A stretch of 64,000 bases of DNA from Agrobacterium larrymoorei (GCF_005145045.1 NZ_CP039691.1:1996001-2060000), one strand, 5' to 3'. Positions 26,478 to 36,206 are shown, counted from the first letter of the stretch. Notes: generated by a model from the letters alone, not told the origin. Translations and numbers: made by a program.

Positions 26478-27938
26478 TTGAACGCCAACCTCCTGCGCGC
26501 AGTCATCTACATCACCTCGATCTTCGGGCTCTACATGGCAACGTCCATGTTCGTGCCCGCGATGACGGATCTTTATTACGGCAATAATGACTGGATCGTC
26601 TTTGCGGCCTCCGGCTTCATGTGCGGAGGGCTGGCGCTGGCCTGCGCATTTGCCACGCGCGGCCCGATGCCGACTTTCAACAAGCGCTTCGGCTTCCTGC
26701 TGGTCAACCTTCTGTGGGTGGTCTTTTCGCTGATAGGCGCGGTGCCGCTCTACCTTTCGGAACTGGGCTTGAGTTTCGGTCAGGCGCTGTTCGAATCCGT
26801 TTCTGCCATCACCACCACCGGGTCCACCGCCATTTCAGGTCTGGACCATGCGCCGCAGGGTCTATTGATGTGGCGGTCGCTGCTTTGCTGGCTTGGCGGT
26901 ATCGGTATCGTCGCGCTCGGCCTCTTCATCCTGCCTCTGCTGCGCGTTGGTGGCATGACCTTTTTCCGCATGGAATCATCGGATACGGCGAGCGACCGGC
27001 CGTTTGCGCGGCTTGCCAGCTTCACCCGCGCCTTTGTCGGCATCTATGTGGTGATGACGATTGCCTGCACCATCGCCTTCGATTTTGCCGGTATGACGCA
27101 TTTCGATGCCTTGAACCATGCCATGTCCGCCGTCGCCACCGGAGGCTTTTCCACGCATGACGCATCCTTCGCGTTCTTCGGTGATAATATCGCGCTGCTC
27201 TGGATCGCGACTTTCTTCCTCATCCTCGGCAGCCTGCCTTTTTCGGTGATGATCCTGCTCGCCGTGCGCCGCCGGATGGATATTCTCTATGATCCGCAAA
27301 TCCGGGTCTTCATCGGATATCTCTGCGCCATCTCGCTCGCCGTCGGCATTTATCACCACCTGACCAACGGCGTGCCGCTTCACATCGCGCTCAGCCATTC
27401 CTTCTTCAACATGACGTCGATCCTTTCGACGGGCGGTTTCGCCAGCGACGATTACGCGCTGTGGGGGCCATTCGTGGTGGTCGTCGCCTTCTTCGCCACC
27501 TTCATGGGCGGCTGCTCCGGCTCCACCGCGGGCGGCATCAAGGCCTATCGCTTCGTCATCGTCTATAATGTCGTGAAAACCGGCCTGAAGAAGCTGATCT
27601 ACCCGGATGCCGTCTATTCGGTGCGCTACGGCGTTCAGGTCGTGGATGCCGAAACGATCCGCAACGTCTTCCTTTTCCTGAGCTGCTTCATTGCGCTGTG
27701 GATCGGCGGCAGCCTAGCAATGAGCGCCATGGGCTACGACTTCCTGACCGCAACCTCTGCAGTCGCCACCTCGCTCGCCAATGTCGGCCCCGGCATCGGC
27801 CCCATCATCGGCCCCGCAGGCAACTTCTCCACCATCAGCGACCCGGCGCTCTACCTGCTTTCACTGATGATGCTGCTTGGACGTCTGGAGATTTTGACGG
27901 TGCTGGTGTTGCTGATGCCGTTGTTTTGGAAGAGTTGA
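26478..27938 (+). CDS. trkH: Potassium uptake protein TrkH
   Basis: Inner-membrane subunit that moves potassium in Trk systems, together with the NAD-binding TrkA. The protein has about ten membrane segments and four pore-loop repeats; selectivity-filter glycines lie in TTTGSTAI, VATGGFST, STGGFAS and LANVGPGIG. The start is most likely the TTG at 26478, preceded by GAGG, giving 486 residues; the open frame continues back to 25938 opposite ilvA but this is a shadow. TrkA is not in the window. Confidence 0.92.
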   Translation: MNANLLRAVIYITSIFGLYMATSMFVPAMTDLYYGNNDWIVFAASGFMCGGLALACAFATRGPMPTFNKRFGFLLVNLLWVVFSLIGAVPLYLSELGLSFGQALFESVSAITTTGSTAISGLDHAPQGLLMWRSLLCWLGGIGIVALGLFILPLLRVGGMTFFRMESSDTASDRPFARLASFTRAFVGIYVVMTIACTIAFDFAGMTHFDALNHAMSAVATGGFSTHDASFAFFGDNIALLWIATFFLILGSLPFSVMILLAVRRRMDILYDPQIRVFIGYLCAISLAVGIYHHLTNGVPLHIALSHSFFNMTSILSTGGFASDDYALWGPFVVVVAFFATFMGGCSGSTAGGIKAYRFVIVYNVVKTGLKKLIYPDAVYSVRYGVQVVDAETIRNVFLFLSCFIALWIGGSLAMSAMGYDFLTATSAVATSLANVGPGIGPIIGPAGNFSTISDPALYLLSLMMLLGRLEILTVLVLLMPLFWKS

Positions 27939-27950
27939 GAGAAACTTCGT

Positions 27951-28871
27951 TCAGTCCAGAATTTGGCTGAGCTCCCGAAAAGTGAGATGCCAGCTATCGG
28001 CATAGGTCCGCTTTTTGTGTTGAGACAGCATTATTTGGACGTCACCCTGCGTGATCTTGGATTTCATCAAACGGTTAACAGCGGCGACCAAAGCATTTGG
28101 TTCCGAAATACCCCTCTGAATGAATATCTCCCGGGCGATAAGAAGCTCGTCCATCTTCTGGATTCTCGTTTTAATCGCGCGTGCATCTATCGCCGCGGCA
28201 ATATTCAGCGCGAGGTGGTGTATTCGCGCGAGTTCTTCATTGGTAATTGCAAGAAGACCACCCGGCGTTGGGAAGCGCGCTGGCCACGCTTTTGAAAGTT
28301 CTTGCGTAGTTTGTCTGGCGGTATGGACGACGCTATTGCGCACAAGAGACCATTGTGACCATTCAGCAAGCTCATTCGCCAGCGATTTGGAGACGCCCGC
28401 CTCACAAAGCTTGTCGATCCTTTTGATCATTTCTGGATGCGTTTTATTTCTTAGGTATTTATCGGTCACTCGCGAGGCAAACCATCGGCGCACATCGGCT
28501 TCGACGACTATCTCACATAGTTCTTTTGCCAGAAATGGAATTTCCGAATCCGACAGCAGGGATGGGTGAAGATAAATGATCCGTTCGAGAATCTCGGATA
28601 AATAGCTCTCAAACGTCGTGACAAAACTAACAAGCGTATTTTCTCGAAGATGAGACAGAACTTCTGGCTGCTCTCCTGTGAATTCGCCTGGCGAGATGTC
28701 GATTGCACGAAAAGGATATCGGCTATCGCCCGGATAAGAAGTCAGTTTTGCTGGATTGGTGTGCTTCAGCCAACGCTCAGCGTACTCAAGAGAGGCCGAT
28801 AAGTGCCAGAACGTTCTAATTTCCTGCTCTAAAAGCACCTTGAATTTTAGATATGCGACGCTCTTGCTCAT
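27951..28871 (-). CDS. Predicted HEPN-domain protein (MAE_28990-like)
   Basis: Protein of 306 residues, all helical in appearance. The block LVSFVTTFESYLSEILERI (about 80-98) followed later by SLVRNSVVHTARQ (Arg178-X4-His183) fits the HEPN superfamily RNase motif RX4-6H, of the MAE_28990/MAE_18760 type. HEPN proteins act as RNA-cutting toxins or defence effectors. The gene has lower GC than neighbours and lies 48 bp from a tRNA-Leu. No antitoxin gene (MNT, HigA, etc.) is adjacent. Activity is unproven; the assignment is from motif pattern. Confidence 0.6.
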   Translation of the reverse strand: MSKSVAYLKFKVLLEQEIRTFWHLSASLEYAERWLKHTNPAKLTSYPGDSRYPFRAIDISPGEFTGEQPEVLSHLRENTLVSFVTTFESYLSEILERIIYLHPSLLSDSEIPFLAKELCEIVVEADVRRWFASRVTDKYLRNKTHPEMIKRIDKLCEAGVSKSLANELAEWSQWSLVRNSVVHTARQTTQELSKAWPARFPTPGGLLAITNEELARIHHLALNIAAAIDARAIKTRIQKMDELLIAREIFIQRGISEPNALVAAVNRLMKSKITQGDVQIMLSQHKKRTYADSWHLTFRELSQILD

Positions 28872-28918
28872 AAGCCTTCCATAACAAAAATAGTTTTTCA
28901 GAATATTTTATAATATGA

Positions 28919-29001
28919 TGGTACCCGGAGCGGGACTCGAACCCGCACGCTTCCGCTCCGGATTTTAAGTCCGGTATGTCTACCAATTCCATCATCCGGG
29001 C
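28919..29001 (-). tRNA. tRNA-Leu, anticodon TAA
   Basis: The reverse strand folds into a class II tRNA: acceptor GCCCGGA with TCCGGGT-A-CCA, D arm with GGAATTGGTAGAC, anticodon loop CTTAAAA (anticodon TAA), a long variable arm and TTCGAGT in the T loop. CCA is encoded. It reads toward the HEPN-like gene. Confidence 0.97.
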
Positions 29002-29175
29002 AGTGAAAAAGTCTATGAAACCCTTTTTCACAATCTTTGAAAACCAAAGATAACAAGCTGACGTTTTTGCTCGTGCCTCACATATCTAAGCCACGTAAAT
29101 ACTTCGCTAAACTCCTGCCATCATCTACACAGCGCAAGCGGTTGCGGTCAACTGGAACTGTGTGCCTTGGCAGGA

Positions 29176-29904
29176 TTAACCACACCATGAGCGGTTGGCG
29201 GAGCCTGCGGGGCGGGCCAGGCCTTCGCGGACGAGTTGGTCGGCGAAGGAGACGCCGGAGCGGGAGATGGTTTTGATTTCTCCGCCCTGCCCCGCGCCAC
29301 TGGCAGAAGCGATCTGGAAGCCGCCGGAGTTCAGCATGTCGCGCAGGCGAACCTTGGCGGTGAAACCGCGGGCGCGTTCTTCCATGCAGCGGGCCTGATC
29401 CGTTTGTGGCACATCGATACCGGCAAGCTTCATCTTCACGCCCTTCATCCAGAAAGTATTGCCGTCTGCGACGCAGTTGTTCAGGCCTGAGCGACCGCAA
29501 AAGGCGAAGGTGCCGGGCTTTGCGCCGAGGGAAACATTTTCCACCTGCGGCTTCGGCGAAGGCAGCGCGGCTGCCGCCATCTGGTTTGCAGCACTTGGCG
29601 AGCCTGCCATGGCGATGGAGCGCGGCGGGATCGGCGCGCCGGATGCGGGCAAGGCAATGGTCTGGGTTGGCTTTGCTCTGTTCTGGCTCGGTTTTTCCGA
29701 GGCGACTTCGCGCGTTGCTGGTTTCGAAGGCTGGATCGCGTTGGATGAGGCCACGACGTTTTTCATCTTCGGCAGAAGCGTATCGCGATGCTCATAGACC
29801 TGAATGCCGCCAACGGCCACGCCGAACAGCAGAAGCCAAGACCAAACGCCTCCCCCGCTTTTCTTCGAGGACGAACGGCGGCTTGTCGGTTTTCTTTTGC
29901 TCAC
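29176..29904 (-). CDS. Membrane-anchored nuclease-like (SNase-fold) protein
   Basis: Protein of 242 residues from a GTG at 29904 that follows AAGGAG. A basic N terminus, one membrane helix (GVWSWLLLFGVAVGGIQV, about 19-36), a long Ala/Pro/Ser-rich linker, then a staphylococcal-nuclease-like domain (VADGNTFWMKGVKMKLAGID, CMEERARGFTAKVRLRDML). Compared with active SNases, the usual Arg in VRLxGID is Lys and the Glu in DAPE is Gln (DVPQ), so catalysis is doubtful. The C-terminal LVREGLARP block of the family is kept. Confidence 0.75.
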   Translation of the reverse strand: MSKRKPTSRRSSSKKSGGGVWSWLLLFGVAVGGIQVYEHRDTLLPKMKNVVASSNAIQPSKPATREVASEKPSQNRAKPTQTIALPASGAPIPPRSIAMAGSPSAANQMAAAALPSPKPQVENVSLGAKPGTFAFCGRSGLNNCVADGNTFWMKGVKMKLAGIDVPQTDQARCMEERARGFTAKVRLRDMLNSGGFQIASASGAGQGGEIKTISRSGVSFADQLVREGLARPAGSANRSWCG

Positions 29905-30054
29905 GGGACAACTCCTTTTCAGGCGGGCATTATCCGCCCAAGGAGTTTCCGAAAGGTTGGCATTTGAGATAAATGCGAGTGGAAATGTTTGGGTTATCCC
30001 CAGCTGAGGTTCAAACCGGCCACATCCAAGCATCTATTTTCTGGCGCAGAAAAT

Positions 30055-30132
30055 ACCCCTCACCTGAAAAAAATCTATGACTTAGCTGAAGCTAAGATCA
30101 TGATTTTTCTTCCTCTCCCACAAGGGTAGAGG
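30055..30132. repeat. Second repeat family, copy 1
   Basis: Starts with CCCCTCACCTG and folds as a long imperfect stem AAAAATCTATGACTTAGC paired with GCTAAGATCATGATTTTT. It then has CTCTCCCACAAGGGTAGAG. Related copies are at 38248-38325 and, inverted and shortened, at 38391-38449. Confidence 0.7.
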
Positions 30133-30171
30133 TAACGCGCGGCACCACCTTTGCCTCGCTGCTAAACCAGT

Positions 30172-30702
30172 TTACCGCACCTGATCCAGCAAACGTTTGC
30201 ATTCCAGAAGGTCGAACAGCGCCTCCTGCAAAAGTGCGCGGTCGTCCTTGCTGATGCTGGATTTGCCGATGGAGATTTCGGGGGTGTCGTCGGAGGAGCC
30301 GCCGAAGCCGAAGAAGCGGCCGCTGGGTTTGGCTTTGGGGCGGCCGATGACTTCGTCGTCTTCCACCACGCGCGGTTCGCCGGTCTGCTTTTCGCCGCTT
30401 GAGGCCATGATGGCCTCCATGGTGGCCATGTCGCCAGAGGCAATGGCGGCGACGAAGCGGTTGCCGTTGGTCTTCAACAGCTTCTGCACGCCCTTGATGG
30501 TATAGCCATGATCATAAAGCAGATGACGGATGCCCTTCAGCAGATCCACATCGTCCGGGCGATAATAGCGCCGCCCGCCGCCGCGTTTCATCGGCTTTAT
30601 CTGCGGAAAACGGGTTTCCCAGAAACGCAGCACATGCTGCGGCAGATCGAGATCATCCGCAACTTCGCTGATCGTTCTAAAGGCGTCCGGGCTTTTATCC
30701 AC
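30172..30702 (-). CDS. MerR family transcriptional regulator
   Basis: Regulator of 176 residues with an N-terminal winged helix-turn-helix ([20 protein letters not shown], then [16 protein letters not shown], residues 8-54), typical of the MerR/MlrA group. The C-terminal half (about 100-176) is Gly/Ser-rich then helical, with no metal-binding cysteines in the usual MerR position. In alphaproteobacteria a copy of this kind commonly follows ihfA after plsX-fabH, as here. The signal it senses is unknown. Confidence 0.9.
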   Translation of the reverse strand: MDKSPDAFRTISEVADDLDLPQHVLRFWETRFPQIKPMKRGGGRRYYRPDDVDLLKGIRHLLYDHGYTIKGVQKLLKTNGNRFVAAIASGDMATMEAIMASSGEKQTGEPRVVEDDEVIGRPKAKPSGRFFGFGGSSDDTPEISIGKSSISKDDRALLQEALFDLLECKRLLDQVR

Positions 30703-30869
30703 GTTTTCACTCCCATCCCGACCAGATGGCGGGAACCTGAATCACAGCAAAAAGGTACGATGCGAATCGTCTTTATTTCAACGGCTTGACGGTTGAATTT
30801 CAACTATGTTCACAGGAAGAACGGAATCATTGCGTGTGGAAAAACGCTTATAGCGAGACAGGCGCCGGA

Positions 30870-31208
30870 TCAGTTGCCCGGCTTCTGGGCCTTCTGCTTT
30901 GCCTTGCGGGAGGAGTGAGCCTTCAAAATGCGCTGCTTCAACACATTGGAGGCCTTGAACGTCATCACCCGGCGGGGAGAGATCGGCACTTCCTCACCCG
31001 TTTTCGGGTTGCGGCCAATGCGCTCGTTCTTTTCGCGAATCTGGAAGGTGGCGAAGGAAGAAAGCTTCACAACCTCGCCGCGCGTGATCGCGTTGCAGAT
31101 TTCGTCGATAACGGTTTCGACCAGTTCAGCAGATTCAGTCCGAGATAAACCCACCTTGCGAAACACAGACTCGGCTAGATCCGCACGTGTCACTGTTTTT
31201 CCGGCCAT
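30870..31208 (-). CDS. ihfA: Integration host factor subunit alpha
   Basis: DNA-bending protein subunit of 112 residues that pairs with IHF-beta. The conserved HU/IHF arm is visible as [22 protein letters not shown] with the intercalating proline in RNPKTG, and the N terminus [16 protein letters not shown] matches alpha-subunits. The ATG at 31208 gives the canonical N terminus; an ATG four codons upstream is possible. The C-terminal tail is rich in lysine ([14 protein letters not shown]). It lies downstream of fabH on the same strand, 144 bp away. Confidence 0.95.
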   Translation of the reverse strand: MAGKTVTRADLAESVFRKVGLSRTESAELVETVIDEICNAITRGEVVKLSSFATFQIREKNERIGRNPKTGEEVPISPRRVMTFKASNVLKQRILKAHSSRKAKQKAQKPGN

Positions 31209-31352
31209 TTTTCCCCGCACAGCTCTCTATTGTTATCTTGAAGCCGCTCAAGACTATTGTCCTTGAGGCGACCGGTCAAGCGAAGTTTCCGGAATCGTTT
31301 AGGGATTTCCGGCAATGATGGCAAGGGGTTACATGGCTGCATAAACCATACG

Positions 31353-32324
31353 TTACCAACGAAGCAGCACTGCACCCCATGTAAAGCCGCCGCCCATGGC
31401 CTCCAGCATGACAAGATCGCCCTGCTTGATGCGGCCATCGGATGCCGCAACGGCAAGCGCCAGCGGAATGGAGGCAGCCGACGTATTGCCATGCTGATCC
31501 ACCGTGATCACGACCTTCTCCGTCGGGATGCCGAGTTTCTTGGCCGAACCATCGATGATGCGGCGGTTTGCCTGGTGTGGAACGAGCCAGTCCAGATCGT
31601 CCGCCGTGGTGCCGGTTGCTTCGAATGCGGCTTCGATCACGTCCGTAATCATGCCCACTGCATGTTTGAAGACTTCGCGGCCTTCCATACGCAGATGGCC
31701 GACTGTGCCGGTGGTCGACGGTCCGCCGTCCACATAGAGCTTGTCTTTGTGAGAACCATCCGAACGCAAATTGGAGGTGAGAACGCCGCGATCCGAGGTC
31801 GAGCCTTCGCCCTCGCCCGCTTCCAGCACCAGCGCGCCTGCGCCATCGCCGAAGAGAACGCAGGTGGTGCGGTCGGTCCAGTCGAGAATGCGGGAGAAGG
31901 TTTCCGCACCGATGACGAGAACGCGCTTTGCCATGCCGCCGCGAATGTAAAGATCGGCGGTTGCCATGGCATAGACGAAGCCGGAACAGACGGCCTGAAC
32001 GTCAAAAGCGAAGCCGCCGGTTATGCCGAGACGGTTCTGGATATTGACCGCCGTTGCCGGGAAAGTGTTGTCGGGCGTAGAAGTAGCCACGATGATGAGA
32101 TCGATGTCTTCCGGCTGGATGCCAGCATTTTCCAATGCCGCGCGCGCTGCCGCCTCGCCCAGCGAAGAGGTCGTCTCACCCTCGCCTGCAATGTAACGCT
32201 GCTTGATGCCGGTGCGCTGGACGATCCATTCGTCGGACGTTTCGACAACGCCTTCGATATCCTGGTTCGTCATAACCCGCTTCGGGAGCGCCGCTCCGAA
32301 GCCACGTACAATTGAGCGGATCAT
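31353..32324 (-). CDS. fabH: 3-oxoacyl-ACP synthase III FabH
   Basis: Starts fatty-acid synthesis by condensing acetyl-CoA with malonyl-ACP. The 323-residue protein has the full triad Cys113 (AVCSGF), His248 (VPHQAN) and Asn278 (HGNTSAAS). It begins 3 bp after plsX, so the pair is translated from one message, linking fatty-acid initiation with phospholipid precursor formation. No unusual residues are seen. Confidence 0.96.
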   Translation of the reverse strand: MIRSIVRGFGAALPKRVMTNQDIEGVVETSDEWIVQRTGIKQRYIAGEGETTSSLGEAAARAALENAGIQPEDIDLIIVATSTPDNTFPATAVNIQNRLGITGGFAFDVQAVCSGFVYAMATADLYIRGGMAKRVLVIGAETFSRILDWTDRTTCVLFGDGAGALVLEAGEGEGSTSDRGVLTSNLRSDGSHKDKLYVDGGPSTTGTVGHLRMEGREVFKHAVGMITDVIEAAFEATGTTADDLDWLVPHQANRRIIDGSAKKLGIPTEKVVITVDQHGNTSAASIPLALAVAASDGRIKQGDLVMLEAMGGGFTWGAVLLRW

Positions 32325-32327
32325 CCG

Positions 32328-33389
32328 TTATTCCTCATCGACCACGAGAGCTTCAGGCGCCGGGGGCGGAAGTCGTCTTGCGTGGTAAGCTTTTAAATCA
32401 TTCTCGATCTTCGCGGTCAGGCCATTATGCACCATGTCATAGCCGACATCGATGGCCGAGGCGAAACCGAGTGCGTCCGTGCCGCCGTGGCTCTTGATGA
32501 CGATGCCGTTCAGGCCAAGGAACACGCCACCATTGACCTTGCTGGGGTCCATCTTCTCACGCAGCACATCGAATGCGCTCTTGGCCAGAAGATAGCCGAT
32601 CTTGGCCCAGAAGCTGCGGGAAATCGCCTCGCGCAGCAGGGTCGATATCTGTCTTGCGGTGCCTTCGGCGGCTTTTAGCGCGATATTGCCGGTGAAGCCT
32701 TCGGTGACGACGACATCGACCGTGCCCTTGCCGATATCGTTGCCTTCCACGAAACCGCGGTAATCGATAGTCGCCAGATTGGCCTCGCGGATAAGGCGGC
32801 CCGCTTCGCGCACCTCTTCCTGGCCCTTGATCTCTTCGACGCCGACATTGAGAAGGCCTACGGTCGGGCGGTCGATATCGAACAGCGCGCGCGCCATGGC
32901 GCCGCCCATCAGGGCGAAATCCAGAAGCTGCTGCGAATCCGCGCCGATGGTCGCGCCGATATCGAGAACGATGCTTTCGCCTTTCAGCGTGGGCCAGATG
33001 CCAGCAATTGCCGGGCGTTCGATGCGCGCCATGGTGCGCAGACAGAACTTGGCCATGGCCATCAGCGCGCCGGTGTTTCCGGCAGAAACCGTCACATCCG
33101 CCTCGCCCAGCTTCACGGCCTCGATGGCGCGCCACATGCTGGACACATAACGGCCGCGACGCAGCGCCTGGCTGGGCTTTTCATCCATGCCGACCGAGAC
33201 TTCGCAATCGAAGAATTCCGATTTCGCAACAAGCGCGGGATATTGCGCCAGAATAGGATCGCACTTGCTCTTCTGCCCATAGAGCAGGAATGTCACGTCG
33301 TTATGCCGCTCAAGCGCTTTTGCAACGCCGGGGATGACAACGTCCGGGCCATGATCTCCGCCCATGACGTCAATTGCTATTCTGATCAC
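32328..33389 (-). CDS. plsX: Phosphate acyltransferase PlsX
   Basis: Converts acyl-ACP to acyl-phosphate, the acyl donor for PlsY in phosphatidic acid synthesis; peripheral inner-membrane enzyme. The 353 residues start with [20 protein letters not shown], the PlsX signature, and contain [13 protein letters not shown] and [13 protein letters not shown]. It sits upstream of fabH in the usual DUF177-plsX-fabH order. The atypical PlsY at 58353-59021 could be a second partner. Confidence 0.96.
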   Translation of the reverse strand: MIRIAIDVMGGDHGPDVVIPGVAKALERHNDVTFLLYGQKSKCDPILAQYPALVAKSEFFDCEVSVGMDEKPSQALRRGRYVSSMWRAIEAVKLGEADVTVSAGNTGALMAMAKFCLRTMARIERPAIAGIWPTLKGESIVLDIGATIGADSQQLLDFALMGGAMARALFDIDRPTVGLLNVGVEEIKGQEEVREAGRLIREANLATIDYRGFVEGNDIGKGTVDVVVTEGFTGNIALKAAEGTARQISTLLREAISRSFWAKIGYLLAKSAFDVLREKMDPSKVNGGVFLGLNGIVIKSHGGTDALGFASAIDVGYDMVHNGLTAKIENDLKAYHARRLPPPAPEALVVDEE

Positions 33390-33489
33390 TCGTCCCTGAT
33401 CCTTCTGACCGCTCTGCGGTTATTTTTGGGGCGAAAATACCGTTTCCGCCCACTCTTACAACTGAATTATTCGCCTATTGCGACGGCAT

Positions 33490-34053
33490 TCAGTCTTTTT
33501 TCCAATCCTTCAATACCGCAAAGGGCGATGGCTTCTTATCTTCGAAGGGCGTTTTTTCGCCATATCCATCGAAATCCACATCCGGCTTGCGCGGATAGGG
33601 ATCGATTGCCAGAGCCGCAAACTCCGCCACCACGATGCCAACATCGATAGTGTCTCCCACGAACTGGTCCGGAATATCCGGTCCGTCCGGATCGAGCACG
33701 ATCTCGCCTTCGTCATTGGTGACCATGCGCGCGAGCTTCGACCCTTCGGGCACGAAAATCTGCTCCACTTTTTCATTGATATCACTGGAAACGGGCTCCA
33801 GCGTCACTACGCATGACTGCGTGACGCGGGCCTCGACCTGACCCTTGATTCTGATGCCGTCCTTCTTCCAGCGCGTAACCTGCAATTCGCTCTTGAGATA
33901 TTCGACAGAGACGACATCCCAGAACTTCGCAAGCGCCTGAAGCTCTTCCGGGCTTGCCGTGAGACCAATCCTGACGGGATTGGCAGAAATATGGCCTACC
34001 TTCACGGGATAGGAGAAAGGCGCGTCATCATTTGCCGCATGGGGCGATTTCAT
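33490..34053 (-). CDS. DUF177 (YceD family) protein
   Basis: Protein of 187 residues of the DUF177/YceD family, which in other bacteria affects 23S rRNA maturation and lies next to rpmF or plsX. The family block VTQSCVVTLEPV is present, but the second cysteine motif of metal-binding members is not seen. The ATG at 34053 follows GAGG; another at 34065 overlaps the upstream stop as ATGA. It is coupled to the cytochrome chaperone gene upstream and to plsX 100 bp downstream. The precise role in alphaproteobacteria is unknown. Confidence 0.88.
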   Translation of the reverse strand: MKSPHAANDDAPFSYPVKVGHISANPVRIGLTASPEELQALAKFWDVVSVEYLKSELQVTRWKKDGIRIKGQVEARVTQSCVVTLEPVSSDINEKVEQIFVPEGSKLARMVTNDEGEIVLDPDGPDIPDQFVGDTIDVGIVVAEFAALAIDPYPRKPDVDFDGYGEKTPFEDKKPSPFAVLKDWKKD

Positions 34054-34061
34054 TGAAAACC

Positions 34062-34601
34062 TCATAAATCCGGCGAAGGCAGCGTGGCACTTCCCGTCGC
34101 GACAGCATCTTCGGGCTGCGCGGACAATGCTTCGGACGCCACCATCATCCATTTCGCGAGAGCGCGCATATCCGGCGCGGTCTCATCTGCCTGCGGATAT
34201 ATATTGCGACGGAGTGCCGCCGCAAGGGCATCCTCGTCCGCACCGTCCATTGCCCCTGCATAAGATTCCAGCCGCCCGTAAAACATGCCCGCAAATTTCT
34301 TCATGCGCTTGGGCACGCCCTGATCGCCGATGCCGAGTTCGCGCATGGAATGATCGAGATCCTGAAAGAAGGCATCCACGATTTCCTGCGCAATCTCCTG
34401 CCCGCTGGTGGCGGAGCTTTTGGTGCGGCGGAAATAGAGAATCATCACCACGGCCAGCATCTCGAACCGGCCCATCACCGTATCGGGCACGCCCATGTGG
34501 AGGTAGAAACCGGGCTGCCTGGCCGCAGCAGTCAACGTATTATATTGCCGATCAACGATGGCGCGATTGTTGTTTTTCTTCTTGAAAAGGCCGAACACCA
34601 T
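34062..34601 (-). CDS. Ubiquinol-cytochrome c chaperone (CBP3-like)
   Basis: Protein of 179 residues related to the CBP3/UQCC1 assembly factors for the cytochrome bc1 complex. The conserved pieces YLHMGVPDTVMGRFEML and AQEIVDAFFQDLDHSMRELG are clear, the latter containing the family FxDMD-like pattern. The ATG at 34601 gives the expected N terminus MVFGLFKKK; the open frame to 34871 is a shadow of the bamE promoter. It is divergent from the BamE-like gene and heads the operon with DUF177. Confidence 0.9.
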   Translation of the reverse strand: MVFGLFKKKNNNRAIVDRQYNTLTAAARQPGFYLHMGVPDTVMGRFEMLAVVMILYFRRTKSSATSGQEIAQEIVDAFFQDLDHSMRELGIGDQGVPKRMKKFAGMFYGRLESYAGAMDGADEDALAAALRRNIYPQADETAPDMRALAKWMMVASEALSAQPEDAVATGSATLPSPDL

Positions 34602-34897
34602 CGAAATTTCCGAATATTGATCGACGAAATCACGTCTCGCCCATCGCACTTGTTGCATGATTGTCAAAGCTGGTTTACCGAAGCATCCGAGAATTGCAAT
34701 GCCGTCGCAGTCACGTTCATCATCGTGCTGAAACAGTCCAGGAGACGCACCGGAGGAGGTGCAGCTTTCGGAAATGCGTTGCAATCCATTGTGAAACGGG
34801 GGTTTCCGTCCCCGGATTGACATAATCGTGTGTACAGAAGCGGTACAACACGCAATGCCGGAAGGTGCCATTCATGATCGCAGTCGGGGAAACGCAG

Positions 34898-35407
34898 GTG
34901 AGCAAGCAGAAATCGGCGGGAAAAACCAAGTTTCTGAGCAAAACCGCAATCGCCGTCTTTGTCGCGTCGAGCCTGCTGACAGCCTGCTCCAGCACGACGG
35001 ATGTTTTCCACAACGGCTATGTTCTGGATGAGCAGTCGCTGCAGCTGATCCCGGTCGGCTCCAGCCGCGAACAGGTTCTGCTGACCATGGGCACGCCCTC
35101 CACCACGGCGACCTTCGGCAACGAAGTCTTCTACTACATTTCCCAGAAGCGCGTGCGCAAAGCCGCCTTCATGAAGCCGCAACTGGTGGAGCAGAACATT
35201 CTGGCGATTTATTTCGACAAGAATGGCGTCGTCTCGCAAAAGGCGAATTACACGCTTCAGGACGGCAAGGTCTTCGATACGATCTCGCGCACGACCCCGA
35301 CAGGCGGCAAGGACCTCACCTTCCTCCAGCAGCTGCTTTCCGGCGGCCCTGCGGGCGCAGGCATCGCCAAGAGCATTCTGGGCGGCAGCGGCGACAACAA
35401 TTTCTGA
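34898..35407 (+). CDS. bamE: Outer-membrane lipoprotein, BamE (SmpA/OmlA) family
   Basis: Lipoprotein likely acting in the Bam complex that inserts outer-membrane beta-barrels. The signal region ends in the lipobox LLTAC, and the mature part has the SmpA/OmlA pattern GYVLDEQSLQLIPVGSSREQV, with GTPSTTATFGNEVFYYIS. I choose the GTG at 34898 preceded by GGGGA (169 residues); ATGs at 34865 and 34874 in the same frame would lengthen the leader by 8-11 residues. A clear terminator follows at 35435. Confidence 0.88.
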   Translation: MSKQKSAGKTKFLSKTAIAVFVASSLLTACSSTTDVFHNGYVLDEQSLQLIPVGSSREQVLLTMGTPSTTATFGNEVFYYISQKRVRKAAFMKPQLVEQNILAIYFDKNGVVSQKANYTLQDGKVFDTISRTTPTGGKDLTFLQQLLSGGPAGAGIAKSILGGSGDNNF

Positions 35408-35434
35408 CGCGAAAGCGATGGCAAATCTGGAAAG

Positions 35435-35466
35435 GCCGGATGTTCGAAAGACATCCGGCTTTTTTG
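35435..35466 (+). terminator. Rho-independent terminator of bamE
   Basis: GCCGGATGT-TCGAAAG-ACATCCGGC followed by six T on the plus strand, 28 bp after the bamE stop codon. Confidence 0.9.
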
Positions 35467-35491
35467 ATTCACAGTTTGAGAATCGGCGGGC

Positions 35492-36049
35492 TTATAAGAG
35501 GGCGTAGAGACCAAGCTCGTCCAATGCACCCAGCATTTTCTGCGAGCTCTCCTCCTCTTCCTCCGAGGTAATACCCGCCTCTTTTTCCAGTGCCTTTGTA
35601 ACCTTGTCGTTCGCGTCGGGATCTGCTGCGGCATCGATAACGTCTTCGACGCTTAATCCTAGCTTATCGAGCCCTAACTCACGATTAAGCGCCATCACAG
35701 CGGCAGCGCCTCCCTCGATTTTCAGCTTTCCAAGCGCTTTTCGCATGGCATCCACGAATTCATCATTCGTCCCGTAATTATCCTTATCGACACCAAGAGC
35801 CTTGCCTGTCCGATCAATGAGTTCCAACTTGCGCTCGGTGATGCTCATATGATTGACGCTGTACATAGCTTCGGAAATCGTCGTTTCCACTTTCGTTGGC
35901 TGGGCTTCGGAATGCACGGTAGACAAAACGCCGGTTGCAGGATTGTCCTGCGCAGTCGCCGAAATTTGCTTGGAGAGGTGGCTGGAAATCTGGCTCTGCT
36001 GAAGAATCGATAAAGCTGTGGCATTGATCGGTGCTATGGACACAATCAT
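35492..36049 (-). CDS. Hypothetical protein, 185 residues, possibly surface or secreted effector-like
   Basis: I do not recognise this family. The N-terminal 60 residues are Ser/Thr/Gln-rich, starting MIVSIAPINATALSILQQSQ, without a cleavable signal peptide. A helical middle contains ITERKLELIDRTGKALGVDK and EGGAAAVMALNRELGLDKLG, and an acidic patch (SEEEEESS) lies near the C terminus. The unstructured leader plus helical core could suit a type-secreted protein, but that is speculation. The upstream region is AT-rich. It is a single gene convergent with bamE. Confidence 0.7.
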   Translation of the reverse strand: MIVSIAPINATALSILQQSQISSHLSKQISATAQDNPATGVLSTVHSEAQPTKVETTISEAMYSVNHMSITERKLELIDRTGKALGVDKDNYGTNDEFVDAMRKALGKLKIEGGAAAVMALNRELGLDKLGLSVEDVIDAAADPDANDKVTKALEKEAGITSEEEEESSQKMLGALDELGLYALL

Positions 36050-36206
36050 CTCCTTGAAAAAGCTTGTTTGAATTTTTTAAATATTCGACACGCGCGACTG
36101 AAACGCGAAATCGCTGTCCACTTACTATCTCACAGCAGCCTCATGCCTAATTGCAAGGTAGTAGAGATTCGGGAAAAATTCTATAATTTTCTACTCTGGG
36201 TATAAT

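Noticed and set aside
27938..29001. Attachment-site duplication of tRNA-Leu flanking the HEPN gene
   Set aside because: I found no repeat of the tRNA 3' end near trkH, and no integrase gene, so an integrated island is not shown.
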